Position numbers and translations under genes: made by a program
The notes under the pieces: model-generated
Seen by the model: the letters and a program-made list of their open reading frames with translations, nothing else
What the model was told of the DNA's origin: nothing
The model's database searches: none
Virus record (IMG/VR): IMGVR_UViG_3300051212_001061
Coordinates: 1-55,403 of that record
Length of the DNA stretch: 55,403 nucleotides
DNA from: a virus
Reading direction: 5' to 3' (one strand)
Shown here: positions 23,901 to 32,728 of the stretch, one piece after another
How positions within the stretch are numbered: the first letter of the stretch is position 1
How the letters are laid out: each line of letters begins with the position of its first letter

Positions 23901-26811
23901 CTACACATTTAGTGTTAATGCTTCTGGGCATCCTTTTTGGATAAAAACTACACAAACTACTGGAACCGGAGATGCTTATAATACCGGAGTAACTAATAAT
24001 GGTACTGAAAGTGGAACAATTGTATTTGCAGTTCCTTATAATGCACCTGACACTTTATACTATATTTGTCAATATCATGGCAGTATGGTTGGGACCATAT
24101 CTATTACTGATATTGGACCTCAAGGAATTCAAGGTCTTCAAGGATCGATAGGTTCTCAGGGTACACAAGGAACTATTGGATCCCAGGGATCGCAAGGTCT
24201 TCAAGGAACTATTGGATCCCAGGGATCGCAAGGTCTTCAGGGAACTATTGGATCCCAGGGATCGCAAGGTCTTCAGGGAACTATTGGATCCCAGGGATCG
24301 CAAGGTCTTCAGGGAACTATTGGTTCTCAAGGTTCTCAAGGTACACAAGGCACTATTGGTTCTCAAGGTTCTCAAGGTACACAAGGCACTATTGGTTCTC
24401 AAGGTTCTCAAGGTACACAAGGCACTATTGGTTCTCAAGGTTCTCAAGGTGCTCAAGGTCCTGCTGGACCACCTGCCACTATAAGTGCATTAAATTATTC
24501 ACAAACTCTTGGAACAAAAGTAACCGTATTAAGTAGTGCTTCTTTCCCAGTTGGTATTGTTACAACCACTATTACTACAAGTGGGAACCCAGTTCAAGTT
24601 GTTGTAACTGGTGATGCAGAAAACGCAACTGCTGGCACTTGGGGTCGTATTCAGTTGTATAGAGATTCAACTGCAATCGGAAACGATGTTCAGTTTGAAA
24701 GTTCTGCTGGGAGTGAAAACTCTCCATTTGCAATTTCAGTCATCGATACTCCTTCTGCTGGAACATATTCTTATAGTTTAAAAGTTGTAACTTTAGCTGG
24801 AGGAAACTTTAATTTTGGTGAAAATACTGGCCCAGTTCTTTATGCTTATGAACTTGCAAACGTATTAGGTAATCAAGGCACTCAAGGTACTCAAGGTGTT
24901 GGGTCACAGGGTACTCAAGGATCTCAAGGACTTCAAGGCACTATAGGTTCTCAAGGACTTCAAGGTGTTCAAGGTGTTCAAGGACTTCAAGGTTTAAGTA
25001 ATCAAGGTTCTCAAGGACTTCAAGGCACTATAGGATCACAAGGTTCTCAAGGTCTTCAGGGAGAAATTGGTTCTCAAGGTGCTCAAGGTGCAATTGGTTC
25101 TCAAGGATCTCAAGGTCTTCAGGGAGAAATTGGTTCTCAAGGTCTTCAGGGAACTGTTGGATCACAAGGTGCTCAAGGTGCAATTGGTTCTCAAGGTTCT
25201 CAAGGTCTTCAGGGAACTGTTGGATCTCAAGGATCTCAAGGTACACAAGGAACCATTGGATCGCAAGGTTCTCAAGGTCTTCAAGGAGAAATTGGTTCTC
25301 AAGGTGCTCAAGGTCTTCAGGGAGAAATTGGTTCTCAAGGTGCTCAAGGTCTTCAGGGAGAAATTGGTTCTCAAGGTGCTCAGGGAACACAAGGAACGAT
25401 TGGATCACAAGGTGCTCAAGGTCTTCAGGGAGAAATTGGTTCTCAAGGTGCTCAGGGAACACAAGGAACGATTGGATCACAAGGTGCTCAAGGTCTTCAG
25501 GGAGAAATTGGTTCTCAAGGATTTCAGGGGACACAAGGAACTATTGGTTCTCAAGGTTCGCAGGGAACTCAAGGACAAACTGGATCGCAGGGAGTAGTAG
25601 GTAATATTTCTTATAATGTTTATAATTCTGGATCTTCATCCTATAGTATAAATTCTCAAAACAATCCAACTTTAGTTTTAGCAAGAGGATTTACCTATCA
25701 GTTTGTTATTGATGCTTCTGGACATCCTTTTTGGATTAAAACTACTCAAACAACTGGAACTAATGATGCTTATAATACTGGAGTTACTAATAATGGAACT
25801 GATAGTGGGACTATAACATTTGTAGTTCCTTTTGATGCTCCAAATACTTTATATTATAATTGCCAATATCATTCTTCAATGGCGGGAACTATTTCTGTCA
25901 ATGATTTTGGACAACAAGGAATTCAAGGTCTTCAAGGATTTACTGGAGGATCAGGAACTCAAGGATCGCAGGGTCTTCAAGGTGATAAGGGAATTGGTTC
26001 TCAAGGTGCTCAAGGTTTATCTGTTCAAGGTCTACAAGGACTTCAAGGACTTCAAGGACTTCAAGGATCTGGAAATCAAGGAACACAAGGTATTAGTAAT
26101 CAAGGAACTCAGGGAATTCCTGGTCCAGCTGGTCCAGATGGTGCTCAAGGTTCGCAAGGAACACAAGGAATTTCTGGATTATATGCTGGTCAAGGAACTC
26201 AAGGTCTTCAGGGTGCTGGTTTAGATGGAGCTCAAGGTTCTCAAGGACTTAGGGGATCTTACGATGCTCAAGGACTTCAGGGAACTCAAGGATTGGGAAT
26301 TCCCGGATCTCAAGGATCTCAGGGATCGCAAGGATTGAGGGGATCTTATGATGCCCAAGGATTGCAAGGTCTGCAGGGATTTTCTGGATCTATTGGTCTT
26401 GATGGATCTCAAGGCGCTCAAGGTATTGGTGGTCTTTATGCTGGACAAGGAACTCAGGGACTTGGTGGAGGGTTTAGAGTTTTTAGATCATCAACTCCAC
26501 CTAATATTTCGACAGTTTCTGGTGATTATTGGATTGATGAGGATGATGGAATTACATATACATGGTTTGATGATGGTGATTCTCAACAGTGGGTTGAGTT
26601 TGGACCAACTCCACAACAAGTTAATATTGGAGTCAGTGGATTCGGAATTTCAACGAGTGGTGGATTTGTTGGATTTACTACTTATCTAAGTCTTGAAGGT
26701 CCTGGTGTTTCTACCGTAACAGTTTCTGCGGGAATTGCAACAATAAATATAACAGGAGGAGGAGCAGGAACTCCTGATATAAGTCCAGTAATGATGGGGA
26801 TGATTTTCTAA
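20956..26811 (+). CDS. Giant collagen-like tail fibre protein with two cupredoxin-like domains
   Basis: A 1951-residue virion adhesion protein. Gly-X-Y blocks at about 32-334, 436-631, 851-951, 1054-1173, 1305-1549 and 1651-1839 are built mainly from a 12-residue unit (GTIGSQGAQGTQ type), with Gln rather than Pro in Y. They should form trimeric collagen-like rods. Between them lie globular segments: about 335-435, 632-850, 1174-1304, and two homologous domains at about 952-1053 and 1550-1650. Those two carry the cupredoxin-like ligand set His992, Cys1038, His1041, Met1044 and His1590, Cys1636, His1639, Met1642 (SGHPFWIK; LYYICQYHGSM, LYYNCQYHSSM). The C-terminal approximately 110 residues are non-repetitive. 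It follows a late promoter and leads the fibre gene group. Function in host recognition is inferred; copper binding is not shown. Confidence 0.85.
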   Translation: MADIQVRVGGTNISSIKVGQENAVKVVASSSGAQGSQGTQGTIGSQGIQGTQGFTGGIGSIGSQGFQGIQGPISNFQGTQGNQGIQGTQGAQGTQGTIGSQGLQGLQGEIGSQGAQGTQGTIGSQGFQGLQGEIGFQGSQGIQGTIGSQGFQGSQGSQGTIGSQGAQGIQGNDGSQGFQGSQGSQGTIGSQGAQGTQGIIGSQGLQGTQGTIGSQGAQGTRGTIGSQGAQGTQGNIGSQGSQGFQGVFGSQGSQGTQGVIGFQGSQGAQGTQGTIGSQGAQGTQGTIGSQGTQGTQGTIGLQGSQGTQGTIGSQGAQGTQGIIGSQGFQGTQGTAAPSLTVSTRSGYSGINSTDSVSNVSAIRFDRNTGFAVTSLGNNEVFVQLGSSFKTWNVAGQDSLIAVAEDTVEFIAGPGIAITTKATDPKTITFSTTAGVGAQGAQGTQGLQGNQGTIGSQGSQGLQGVGAQGTQGTIGSQGAQGTQGTIGSQGAQGLQGVGAQGSQGTQGTIGSQGSQGTIGSQGAQGLQGIIGSQGAQGTQGNIGSQGSQGSQGTIGSQGSQGTQGTIGSQGSQGTQGTIGSQGAQGLQGEIGSQGAQGTQGTIGSQGAQGTQGVIGSQGSQGTQGSIGPIAGSNSQIIFNDNNTSGASSNLTFDKNTSTLQVGGVSGTGIGINTNTITGPSQITIDPSAIGDNTGLVRIKGDLYIDGTQTYINSTTIELADFNVGIATTVGTNLLLDGAGIGIGSTNIRKTITWNNTAGALTSSEDWNLVSGKKYEIDGISVLDATTLGNGITNSSLTSVGTLGQLNVSGLSTFANIVELNAGLKDIYNNVGVAGSVLISTGAGISWTNPYAAGLQGLQGTIGSQGAQGTQGTIGSQGAQGLQGIIGSQGSQGTQGTIGSQGAQGLQGTIGSQGSQGLQGTIGSQGAQGLQGTIGSQGAQGLQGLQGITGTFGARNYSVTNSGASDYIIDGSNDPTLNLLRGFTYTFSVNASGHPFWIKTTQTTGTGDAYNTGVTNNGTESGTIVFAVPYNAPDTLYYICQYHGSMVGTISITDIGPQGIQGLQGSIGSQGTQGTIGSQGSQGLQGTIGSQGSQGLQGTIGSQGSQGLQGTIGSQGSQGLQGTIGSQGSQGTQGTIGSQGSQGTQGTIGSQGSQGTQGTIGSQGSQGAQGPAGPPATISALNYSQTLGTKVTVLSSASFPVGIVTTTITTSGNPVQVVVTGDAENATAGTWGRIQLYRDSTAIGNDVQFESSAGSENSPFAISVIDTPSAGTYSYSLKVVTLAGGNFNFGENTGPVLYAYELANVLGNQGTQGTQGVGSQGTQGSQGLQGTIGSQGLQGVQGVQGLQGLSNQGSQGLQGTIGSQGSQGLQGEIGSQGAQGAIGSQGSQGLQGEIGSQGLQGTVGSQGAQGAIGSQGSQGLQGTVGSQGSQGTQGTIGSQGSQGLQGEIGSQGAQGLQGEIGSQGAQGLQGEIGSQGAQGTQGTIGSQGAQGLQGEIGSQGAQGTQGTIGSQGAQGLQGEIGSQGFQGTQGTIGSQGSQGTQGQTGSQGVVGNISYNVYNSGSSSYSINSQNNPTLVLARGFTYQFVIDASGHPFWIKTTQTTGTNDAYNTGVTNNGTDSGTITFVVPFDAPNTLYYNCQYHSSMAGTISVNDFGQQGIQGLQGFTGGSGTQGSQGLQGDKGIGSQGAQGLSVQGLQGLQGLQGLQGSGNQGTQGISNQGTQGIPGPAGPDGAQGSQGTQGISGLYAGQGTQGLQGAGLDGAQGSQGLRGSYDAQGLQGTQGLGIPGSQGSQGSQGLRGSYDAQGLQGLQGFSGSIGLDGSQGAQGIGGLYAGQGTQGLGGGFRVFRSSTPPNISTVSGDYWIDEDDGITYTWFDDGDSQQWVEFGPTPQQVNIGVSGFGISTSGGFVGFTTYLSLEGPGVSTVTVSAGIATINITGGGAGTPDISPVMMGMIF
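21049..26470 (+). repeat. Tandem 36-base collagen-like repeats, six blocks
   Basis: Six blocks (about 21049-21957, 22261-22848, 23506-23806, 24115-24474, 24868-25600 and 25906-26470) consist of 9- and 36-base units encoding Gly-X-Gln triplets, with some long near-identical runs (for example 24170-24310, where 36-base units recur almost unchanged). Such tracts can change length by recombination or slippage. They also keep several other frames open, giving false ORFs. Confidence 0.9.
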
Positions 26812-26812
26812 A

Positions 26813-27175
26813 ATGGCAGCACCAAATCTAAAAAATCCTACTAGTATTGTTGGAATAACAACAGTTGTAAAATTAACTACCAATAACATTACTGGCGTCC
26901 TTACTAATTTGTCAAATAGTAACAAAGTTTTAAAAATCAATAGTATTTTTGCTGCAAATGTTGATGGAGTTAATAACGCAGATATAAGTATTTCTATACT
27001 GAGAGATTCTAGTGATGTTTATATTGCAAGGACTATAACTGTTCCTGCAGACTCCACACAAATCATTTCAACCAAGGAAAGTTATTTTTATGTAGAAGAA
27101 AACGTTGGTATTCGTGCTCAGGCTAGTGTGGCAAATGATATTGATATTGTAATTTCTTATGAGGAGATTTCATAA
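26813..27175 (+). CDS. Small virion structural protein
   Basis: A 120-residue beta-rich protein beginning MAAPNLKNPTSIVGITTVVK. Ser, Thr and Asn are abundant (ISISILRDSSDVYIARTITVPADSTQII), Cys is absent, and the pattern of alternating hydrophobic residues suggests a beta-sandwich. Proteins of this type sit between fibre genes in cyanophages and are found in virions; the role is inferred from position. It starts one base after the fibre stop and shares a base with the next gene. Confidence 0.6.
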   Translation: MAAPNLKNPTSIVGITTVVKLTTNNITGVLTNLSNSNKVLKINSIFAANVDGVNNADISISILRDSSDVYIARTITVPADSTQIISTKESYFYVEENVGIRAQASVANDIDIVISYEEIS

Positions 27176-30100
27176 TGAAAATGATAAGTGGAAGTCTTCC
27201 AACCACACCACAAGGATTATTAAAGGGTATTTTTTTTCCAGATGATAATGTTCGTAATGAAGTAATATCTGGTGATATTGTTCGTTATGGGTATACTAAT
27301 AAATCTTTTTCTGTTGGTCTTCAAAATGGTGTTCCGTATTCAGTTGTGATAAGTACTGACGGAACTAATATGTATGTTATTTCCAATCAACAAGTTTTTC
27401 AATATACATTATCGACCCCGTTTGAAATTAATACCGCAACTTATGCAAATAAAAGTTTATCGTTTGGTTCAATCGAAGGTAATGGGCAAGGTCTATCAAT
27501 AAGTAATGATGGTGTTAATCTTTATATTAATGGAAACACAAATGATAGAATAGTCCAATATGTTATGACCACTCCATGGGATCTTGCGACTGCTAAACTA
27601 CCACCTCAAGTAAAAACTCTTGTGGTTTCATCTCAAGGAGAAACCGAACCACATGGAATGTCTTTTGGTGACTCGGGAACTAAACTTTATGTTGTAGGAA
27701 ATACAAACGATACGATATATCAATACACATTAAGTACTGCATATGATGTTTCCACTGCAACTTATGCAAACAAATCTTATTATGTTGGTGCTGTAGATTC
27801 TTTTCCTACAGGAATCGATTTTAAACCAGATGGAACTCGGTTTTATATTCAAGGCGGATCTAATGCTAGATTGTACCAATTTACATGCACTACACCATGG
27901 GACATTAGCACTGCTAGATACTTATTAACCCCATCTCCAGTTTTTTCTGGTGTTGGAACCGTTGGGGAGCAACAACCTACTGGAATGTATGTCGGTGACT
28001 CTGGAACAAAACTTTATATTATAGGAAATTGGAACGATACGATATATCAATATACTTTATCCACTCCATATGATGTTTCTACTGCAACTTATGCCAGTAA
28101 ATCTTTTTTAATTACAAGTCAAACTAGTTATGGAACTGGAATATTTTTTAAACCAGATGGAACAAAAGCTTATATATCTGATGGACTTAACGACAGAGTT
28201 TTTGAATATATACTGACCACTGCTTGGGATATTAGTACTGCTAGTCATTTACCATCATTTTCAATATCTTTAGCTTCTCAAGAAAGTCTTGTGACTGGAA
28301 TGGCATTTAAATCTGATGGAACTGCTGTTTATGTTATTGGTACAAATAATGATACGATATATCAATATACTCTAAGCACTGCTTGGGACGTTTCTACGGC
28401 ATCTTATGCGTCTAAAAGTTTTTCTGTTAATGCTCAGGATACTTCTCCTAGAGGTATTACGTTTAAAACTGACGGAACTAAAGTTTATGTCATGGGAGAC
28501 ACGAATGATAGAGTATATCAATATAGTTTAAGTACGGCATGGGATATTAGTACTGCATCTTATGATTCTAAAAGTTTTCTTGTAAGTGGACAAGATAGTG
28601 CAGGAAATGATCTTTATTTTAAAACCGATGGTGCTAAAATGTACATCCTCGGTGATACGAACAATAGAGTATATGAATATACTTTAAGCACCGCATGGGA
28701 CGTTAGTACTGCAACTAGTTCAACTAACGTAGCTGTACAAACGGAAACTTTAACTGGATTAACTTTTAATTCGGATGGAACTTCTTTTTATGTGATCGGA
28801 ACTACAAATGATGTTGTTTATCAATATAATATGTCTACTGCTTGGCTTGTTAGTAGTGCGACATTAGTATCTCAAACTGTTAGACCAACTATTTTGCAGG
28901 ATACATCTCCAGTAGCAATAAGTTTTAATTCTGACGGAACTAAGATTTTTCTTTTGGGGGATAGTAATGACCGAATATATCAATATGAAGTAAGCACCGC
29001 ATACACAACTAGTACAATGAATGTTGGATATGTTCCGATGTCATCTACTTCATATGAATGTAGAGATCTTGCTTTTAGTAGTGATGGGACAAAATTATAT
29101 CTTGCCCAATATTCTTCTGGATCAACAGATTATATTGAACAATATAATTTAAGTGTTGCTTGGAATATTTCAACTGCAGTCACTAGCTATTTTTTAACTT
29201 CTCCAGATACTATTCCTGAAGCAATATCTTTTAAATCCGATGGAACTAAACTGTATGTATTGGGAGGCACTAATGATAAAATATATCAATATACTTTAAG
29301 TACTCCTTGGTCTCTTTCTACTGCCACTCAAAATACATTACAAAACGTCACATATGTTGGATTGCAAGATATTTCTCCCACTGGAATGCATTTTAATGCC
29401 GATGGTACTCGTGTTTATGTTTTGGGAGATAATACCGATAGAATATATCAATATGAAATAGAAGATGCTTGGAATATGAATAGTATGAATATGGGATATT
29501 TCCCAATATCTAATATCTGGGGTAGTGCAAGTTATACTATTCGTGATATTAAATTTAAACCTGATGGAACTAGGTTTTTTTGTCCTATCTATGCTCCTTC
29601 TACTACCGATTACATAGCGCAATTTACATTAACTGCAAACGCTTGGAATATATGTGCTTTATCTTCAACTTCTGCATCTATTTCATCACCTGATATTCAA
29701 CCAGAAGGAATTGCACTTAAATCGGACGGAACTCGGTTGTACATGGTGGGACTTGGTAATGATAGAATTTATGAATATACTCTATCGGTTCCTTGGGATC
29801 TGGGAAGTGGCACAGTAACACAACAATCTCATAATCATAATGGATATATTGGATATTTTGAAACTGAAGGTAGGGCTTTAGAAGTAAGTGCCGATGGAAC
29901 TAAAATATATGTTATTGGATCTGGAAGCGATACTGTTTTTCAGATGGATATGACAACGCCATGGATTCTTGATACGATGAATGTTGGATTTAAATCTCTT
30001 GCTGGTCAAGAAGGAACTTCTTATGGGCATACTATGTCCTATGATGGATCCAAGGTTTATGTTATTGGAGCAAATGATACGATATATCAATATAGTTTAA

Positions 30101-30420
30101 CAACTCCATTTAATTTGGGATCTTTTTCATATGAAAGTAAATCTTTATCCATTTCCGCCGTTTCATTTGATGCTAGAGATTTGTTTATTAATAAAAACGG
30201 AACAAAAATATATACTATAGATCAATCCCAAGATAGAGTATATCAATATAATTTATCAACACCTTTTGATATAACAACGGCAACTTATTCCACTAAAAAT
30301 ATATCAATTGTTACTAATGAAATAACCGGAGAAGGATTAACGTTTTCTCAAAACCTTGACAGACTGTATGTTGTTGGTACAAATAGTGATACAGTATATC
30401 AGTATGATTTTAATTTTTAG
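27175..30420 (+). CDS. Large beta-propeller-repeat fibre protein
   Basis: A 1081-residue protein made of about 20 imperfect repeats of about 50 residues. Each has SDGTKLYVLG-N-D-R-I-Y-Q-Y-T-L-S-T-x-W-D-I-S-T-A, with a preceding G-I-x-F block. The S/D-G-T-K-x-Y-V strand and the Y-Q-Y strand recall YVTN/NHL/TolB-like beta-propeller blades. Twenty blades would make two or three propellers in a row. No signal peptide or enzyme motif is present. Position between fibre genes argues for a virion adhesion role, perhaps binding surface glycan or protein. Some units differ in the two central positions. Confidence 0.75.
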   Translation: MKMISGSLPTTPQGLLKGIFFPDDNVRNEVISGDIVRYGYTNKSFSVGLQNGVPYSVVISTDGTNMYVISNQQVFQYTLSTPFEINTATYANKSLSFGSIEGNGQGLSISNDGVNLYINGNTNDRIVQYVMTTPWDLATAKLPPQVKTLVVSSQGETEPHGMSFGDSGTKLYVVGNTNDTIYQYTLSTAYDVSTATYANKSYYVGAVDSFPTGIDFKPDGTRFYIQGGSNARLYQFTCTTPWDISTARYLLTPSPVFSGVGTVGEQQPTGMYVGDSGTKLYIIGNWNDTIYQYTLSTPYDVSTATYASKSFLITSQTSYGTGIFFKPDGTKAYISDGLNDRVFEYILTTAWDISTASHLPSFSISLASQESLVTGMAFKSDGTAVYVIGTNNDTIYQYTLSTAWDVSTASYASKSFSVNAQDTSPRGITFKTDGTKVYVMGDTNDRVYQYSLSTAWDISTASYDSKSFLVSGQDSAGNDLYFKTDGAKMYILGDTNNRVYEYTLSTAWDVSTATSSTNVAVQTETLTGLTFNSDGTSFYVIGTTNDVVYQYNMSTAWLVSSATLVSQTVRPTILQDTSPVAISFNSDGTKIFLLGDSNDRIYQYEVSTAYTTSTMNVGYVPMSSTSYECRDLAFSSDGTKLYLAQYSSGSTDYIEQYNLSVAWNISTAVTSYFLTSPDTIPEAISFKSDGTKLYVLGGTNDKIYQYTLSTPWSLSTATQNTLQNVTYVGLQDISPTGMHFNADGTRVYVLGDNTDRIYQYEIEDAWNMNSMNMGYFPISNIWGSASYTIRDIKFKPDGTRFFCPIYAPSTTDYIAQFTLTANAWNICALSSTSASISSPDIQPEGIALKSDGTRLYMVGLGNDRIYEYTLSVPWDLGSGTVTQQSHNHNGYIGYFETEGRALEVSADGTKIYVIGSGSDTVFQMDMTTPWILDTMNVGFKSLAGQEGTSYGHTMSYDGSKVYVIGANDTIYQYSLTTPFNLGSFSYESKSLSISAVSFDARDLFINKNGTKIYTIDQSQDRVYQYNLSTPFDITTATYSTKNISIVTNEITGEGLTFSQNLDRLYVVGTNSDTVYQYDFNF

Positions 30421-30436
30421 TTAGGTTTTAATAAAA

Positions 30437-31159
30437 ATGGCATTAGATTTTCCATCATCTCCAACAATTGGAATAACAACAACAATAGGTAGTAAAACTT
30501 GGGAATGGACTGGATCTGCTTGGAAGTTAATTCCAAATGTTGTTGCTGGAGTTCAAGGACTTCAGGGTATTATTGGAATTCAGGGTGTTCAGGGAGTTCA
30601 AGGTGTTCAGGGTGTTCAAGGCGTCCAGGCAACTCAAGGTGTTCAAGGAGTTCAAGGTATTCAAGGACTTCAGGGTTTACAGGGTGATGTTGGATATCAA
30701 GGGACGCAAGGGTTAAGTAATCAAGGTGTTCAGGGTGCCAGAGGATTCCAAGGTCTTGAAGGACCATTTGGATCTCAAGGACTTCAAGGACTTCAAGGAT
30801 TAACTGGTCTTTATGCTGGACAAGGAACTCAAGGTATTGCTGGTGTTGGTGGTGGTGGGGGAACTGTAATTGAGGTTCAAAGTGATGTTTCAGACTCTAG
30901 TACAAATATATTGTTCGTTGCAGATCCTACAAGTCCAGGAATCGCAACATTAAGAACTAATCCTAATCTAACTTTTGATGCATCAACAAGTCGAATTGGA
31001 ATAGGAACGACATCTTTACCATCTTTTACTGTAGATGTTGAAGGAGATATTCGTGTTAAATCTGCAAATAAAGTAAGATTTGGCGGAACAACTGGATCTA
31101 CAAATTATTATATTCAATATAACTCTTCGACTGATAGTTTAGATTTTATATCTGGTTAA
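30437..31159 (+). CDS. Collagen-like short tail fibre protein
   Basis: A 240-residue protein. The N-terminal 36 residues (LDFPSSPTIGITTTIGSKTWEW) are followed by about 100 residues of Gly-X-Gln/Val triplets (GVQGVQGLQG type), then a beta-rich C-terminal head (FDASTSRIGIGTTSLPSFTVD) like fibre-tip and chaperone-domain regions. It resembles the longer fibre at 20956 in its Gln-based collagen triplets and probably forms a trimer. Only 16 bases separate it from the previous gene and 2 from the next. Confidence 0.75.
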   Translation: MALDFPSSPTIGITTTIGSKTWEWTGSAWKLIPNVVAGVQGLQGIIGIQGVQGVQGVQGVQGVQATQGVQGVQGIQGLQGLQGDVGYQGTQGLSNQGVQGARGFQGLEGPFGSQGLQGLQGLTGLYAGQGTQGIAGVGGGGGTVIEVQSDVSDSSTNILFVADPTSPGIATLRTNPNLTFDASTSRIGIGTTSLPSFTVDVEGDIRVKSANKVRFGGTTGSTNYYIQYNSSTDSLDFISG

Positions 31160-31161
31160 TT

Positions 31162-32724
31162 ATGCCAAATACAATAGCAAGGTTGACGCAATATGGTACA
31201 ATTATTACAAATCAATTTGATGAAATAGAGAACGTTGATGTTAAAATAACAGGATTGGGTACTTATTATTCTAAATCTTTTAATGAAAACGTTGGTATTG
31301 GAACCACTTTGTATGCTGGTATTTTCAAACCATTCAATCAGCGTGATCTAAATTTTTGTGATGTAACGCATAATCCAGGAAATGGAACATTTATGCGTCG
31401 AAATAGTTCTGGAGAAGTTGATCTTTATAATGAAATAGATGAAATTTCTTTTTTACCAACATATGCAATTATACCACTAAAAACAACAATTGATGAGGGG
31501 CAATCAATCATCTTTGATGTTTTTGCTTCTAATGATCCAAATACCACTCTTTATTATGAAATAGTTTCTCCAGAAATAATTACTATTACACCAAATAGTG
31601 AATCTGTAAATGAAGGAAATACTGTAATTTTTAATATTGATGCAACTAATATTTCAACGGGAACAACGATATATTATTCTATTTCTGGAATCGGTGTTAA
31701 TGCTTCTGATTTTTCAGATAATACTTTGACTGGAATTGCTACTGTAAGTTTTGGATCAACAGTTATATCAAAAACTGTTGTTTTAGATTATACTCAAACA
31801 TCTACAGAAACAGAAGAATTTTTTGATATGAGTGTTAGATATGCCAACGCAAGCGGAGTTCCATATGGTTCAGTATTGGCAACAAGTCCTCAAGTTAGAA
31901 TTTTAAATACACCATTAACAGCAACTATTACTGCTTCTCCGGAAACTTTAACCGAAGGTAGTCCAGTAACTTTTACGATTGGTGTTAATGGAACTAGTGG
32001 AACTCTTTATTATACAATAGAGGCAGTAACTGGTACTATAGCAACGTCTGATTTTACTGATGGTCTTTTATCTGGATCTTTTTCTTATACTAATGGATCT
32101 GCTCAAATTACAAAAACTTTAGCATCTGATGGATCTTCTGAAGGAAATGAAACTTTTGTTTTAAAAGTCAGATCTGGAAGTGTTAATGGGGTTGTTATAG
32201 GAACGAGTCCAATAATAACTGTAAGTGATCCCTCAGCTTATTCAACTTATGCTCAATTTGCTGCTAATGCGGTAGTCGGACAAAATATACAATTATTAGG
32301 TCAGTCTGGAACTGTAAGAACACTTGCTGTTGTTGCTGCTCCGGATGGAAACAAATCAATTAGATTTCCTGTAACTTGGCCTTCATCATTTTTTAGTTTT
32401 AATAATCAAAATATAAACTATAGTTTTTCTATGGCGGCTGGAGATTTTACAGTTTTATCGGACGTTGATTATATTTTTAATGGTGCATTTTTTGGTGTGT
32501 ATCCGATTAGTGGATCTTCTGAATCTTGTTGTGATACATATTCTATGTCTTTTAGTGGAATTTCTCTTTTTAGTATTAGGGGAAGTTATTTTTCTAATTA
32601 CTTTAAAGTTTCTTTTGGTGGAACCATAAGTACTAATAGTGGAACCGTCAATTACCGAACTGATGTTAGTGTAAATGGTGGAAATGGACTTACTGGTGCT
32701 AGTGGACATTTTTATTTAAGTTAG
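31162..32724 (+). CDS. Fibre-type protein with Calx-beta-like repeats
   Basis: A 520-residue beta-rich protein. The N-terminal about 105 residues resemble cyanophage structural proteins (SKSFNENVGIGTTLYAGIF). From about 110 to 355 there are repeats of a Calx-beta-like domain, with the E-G-x-x-x-x-F and the D-F-T-D-x-x-L-x-G blocks (TLTEGSPVTFTIGV, IATSDFTDGLLSGSF, EGNETFVLKVRSG). The last 165 residues (AYSTYAQFAANAVV onward) form a different, Phe/Ser-rich domain. Only 4 bases separate the stop from the next gene, which starts with the second half of another such repeat. Confidence 0.65.
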   Translation: MPNTIARLTQYGTIITNQFDEIENVDVKITGLGTYYSKSFNENVGIGTTLYAGIFKPFNQRDLNFCDVTHNPGNGTFMRRNSSGEVDLYNEIDEISFLPTYAIIPLKTTIDEGQSIIFDVFASNDPNTTLYYEIVSPEIITITPNSESVNEGNTVIFNIDATNISTGTTIYYSISGIGVNASDFSDNTLTGIATVSFGSTVISKTVVLDYTQTSTETEEFFDMSVRYANASGVPYGSVLATSPQVRILNTPLTATITASPETLTEGSPVTFTIGVNGTSGTLYYTIEAVTGTIATSDFTDGLLSGSFSYTNGSAQITKTLASDGSSEGNETFVLKVRSGSVNGVVIGTSPIITVSDPSAYSTYAQFAANAVVGQNIQLLGQSGTVRTLAVVAAPDGNKSIRFPVTWPSSFFSFNNQNINYSFSMAAGDFTVLSDVDYIFNGAFFGVYPISGSSESCCDTYSMSFSGISLFSIRGSYFSNYFKVSFGGTISTNSGTVNYRTDVSVNGGNGLTGASGHFYLS

Positions 32725-32728
32725 AACT

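Noticed and set aside
21262-25597. Long open frames in other frames and on the minus strand inside the collagen-like gene (for example 21262-21744, 25028-25534)
   Set aside because: They are shadows of the 36-base repeat, which lacks stops in several frames; their products are monotonous Leu/Ser or Lys/Val repeats without sensible starts.
21049-26470. Possible CRISPR array because of regularly repeated about 36-base units
   Set aside because: There are no unique spacers between repeats, the units are in one long reading frame, and no cas genes are present; it is a protein-coding tandem repeat.
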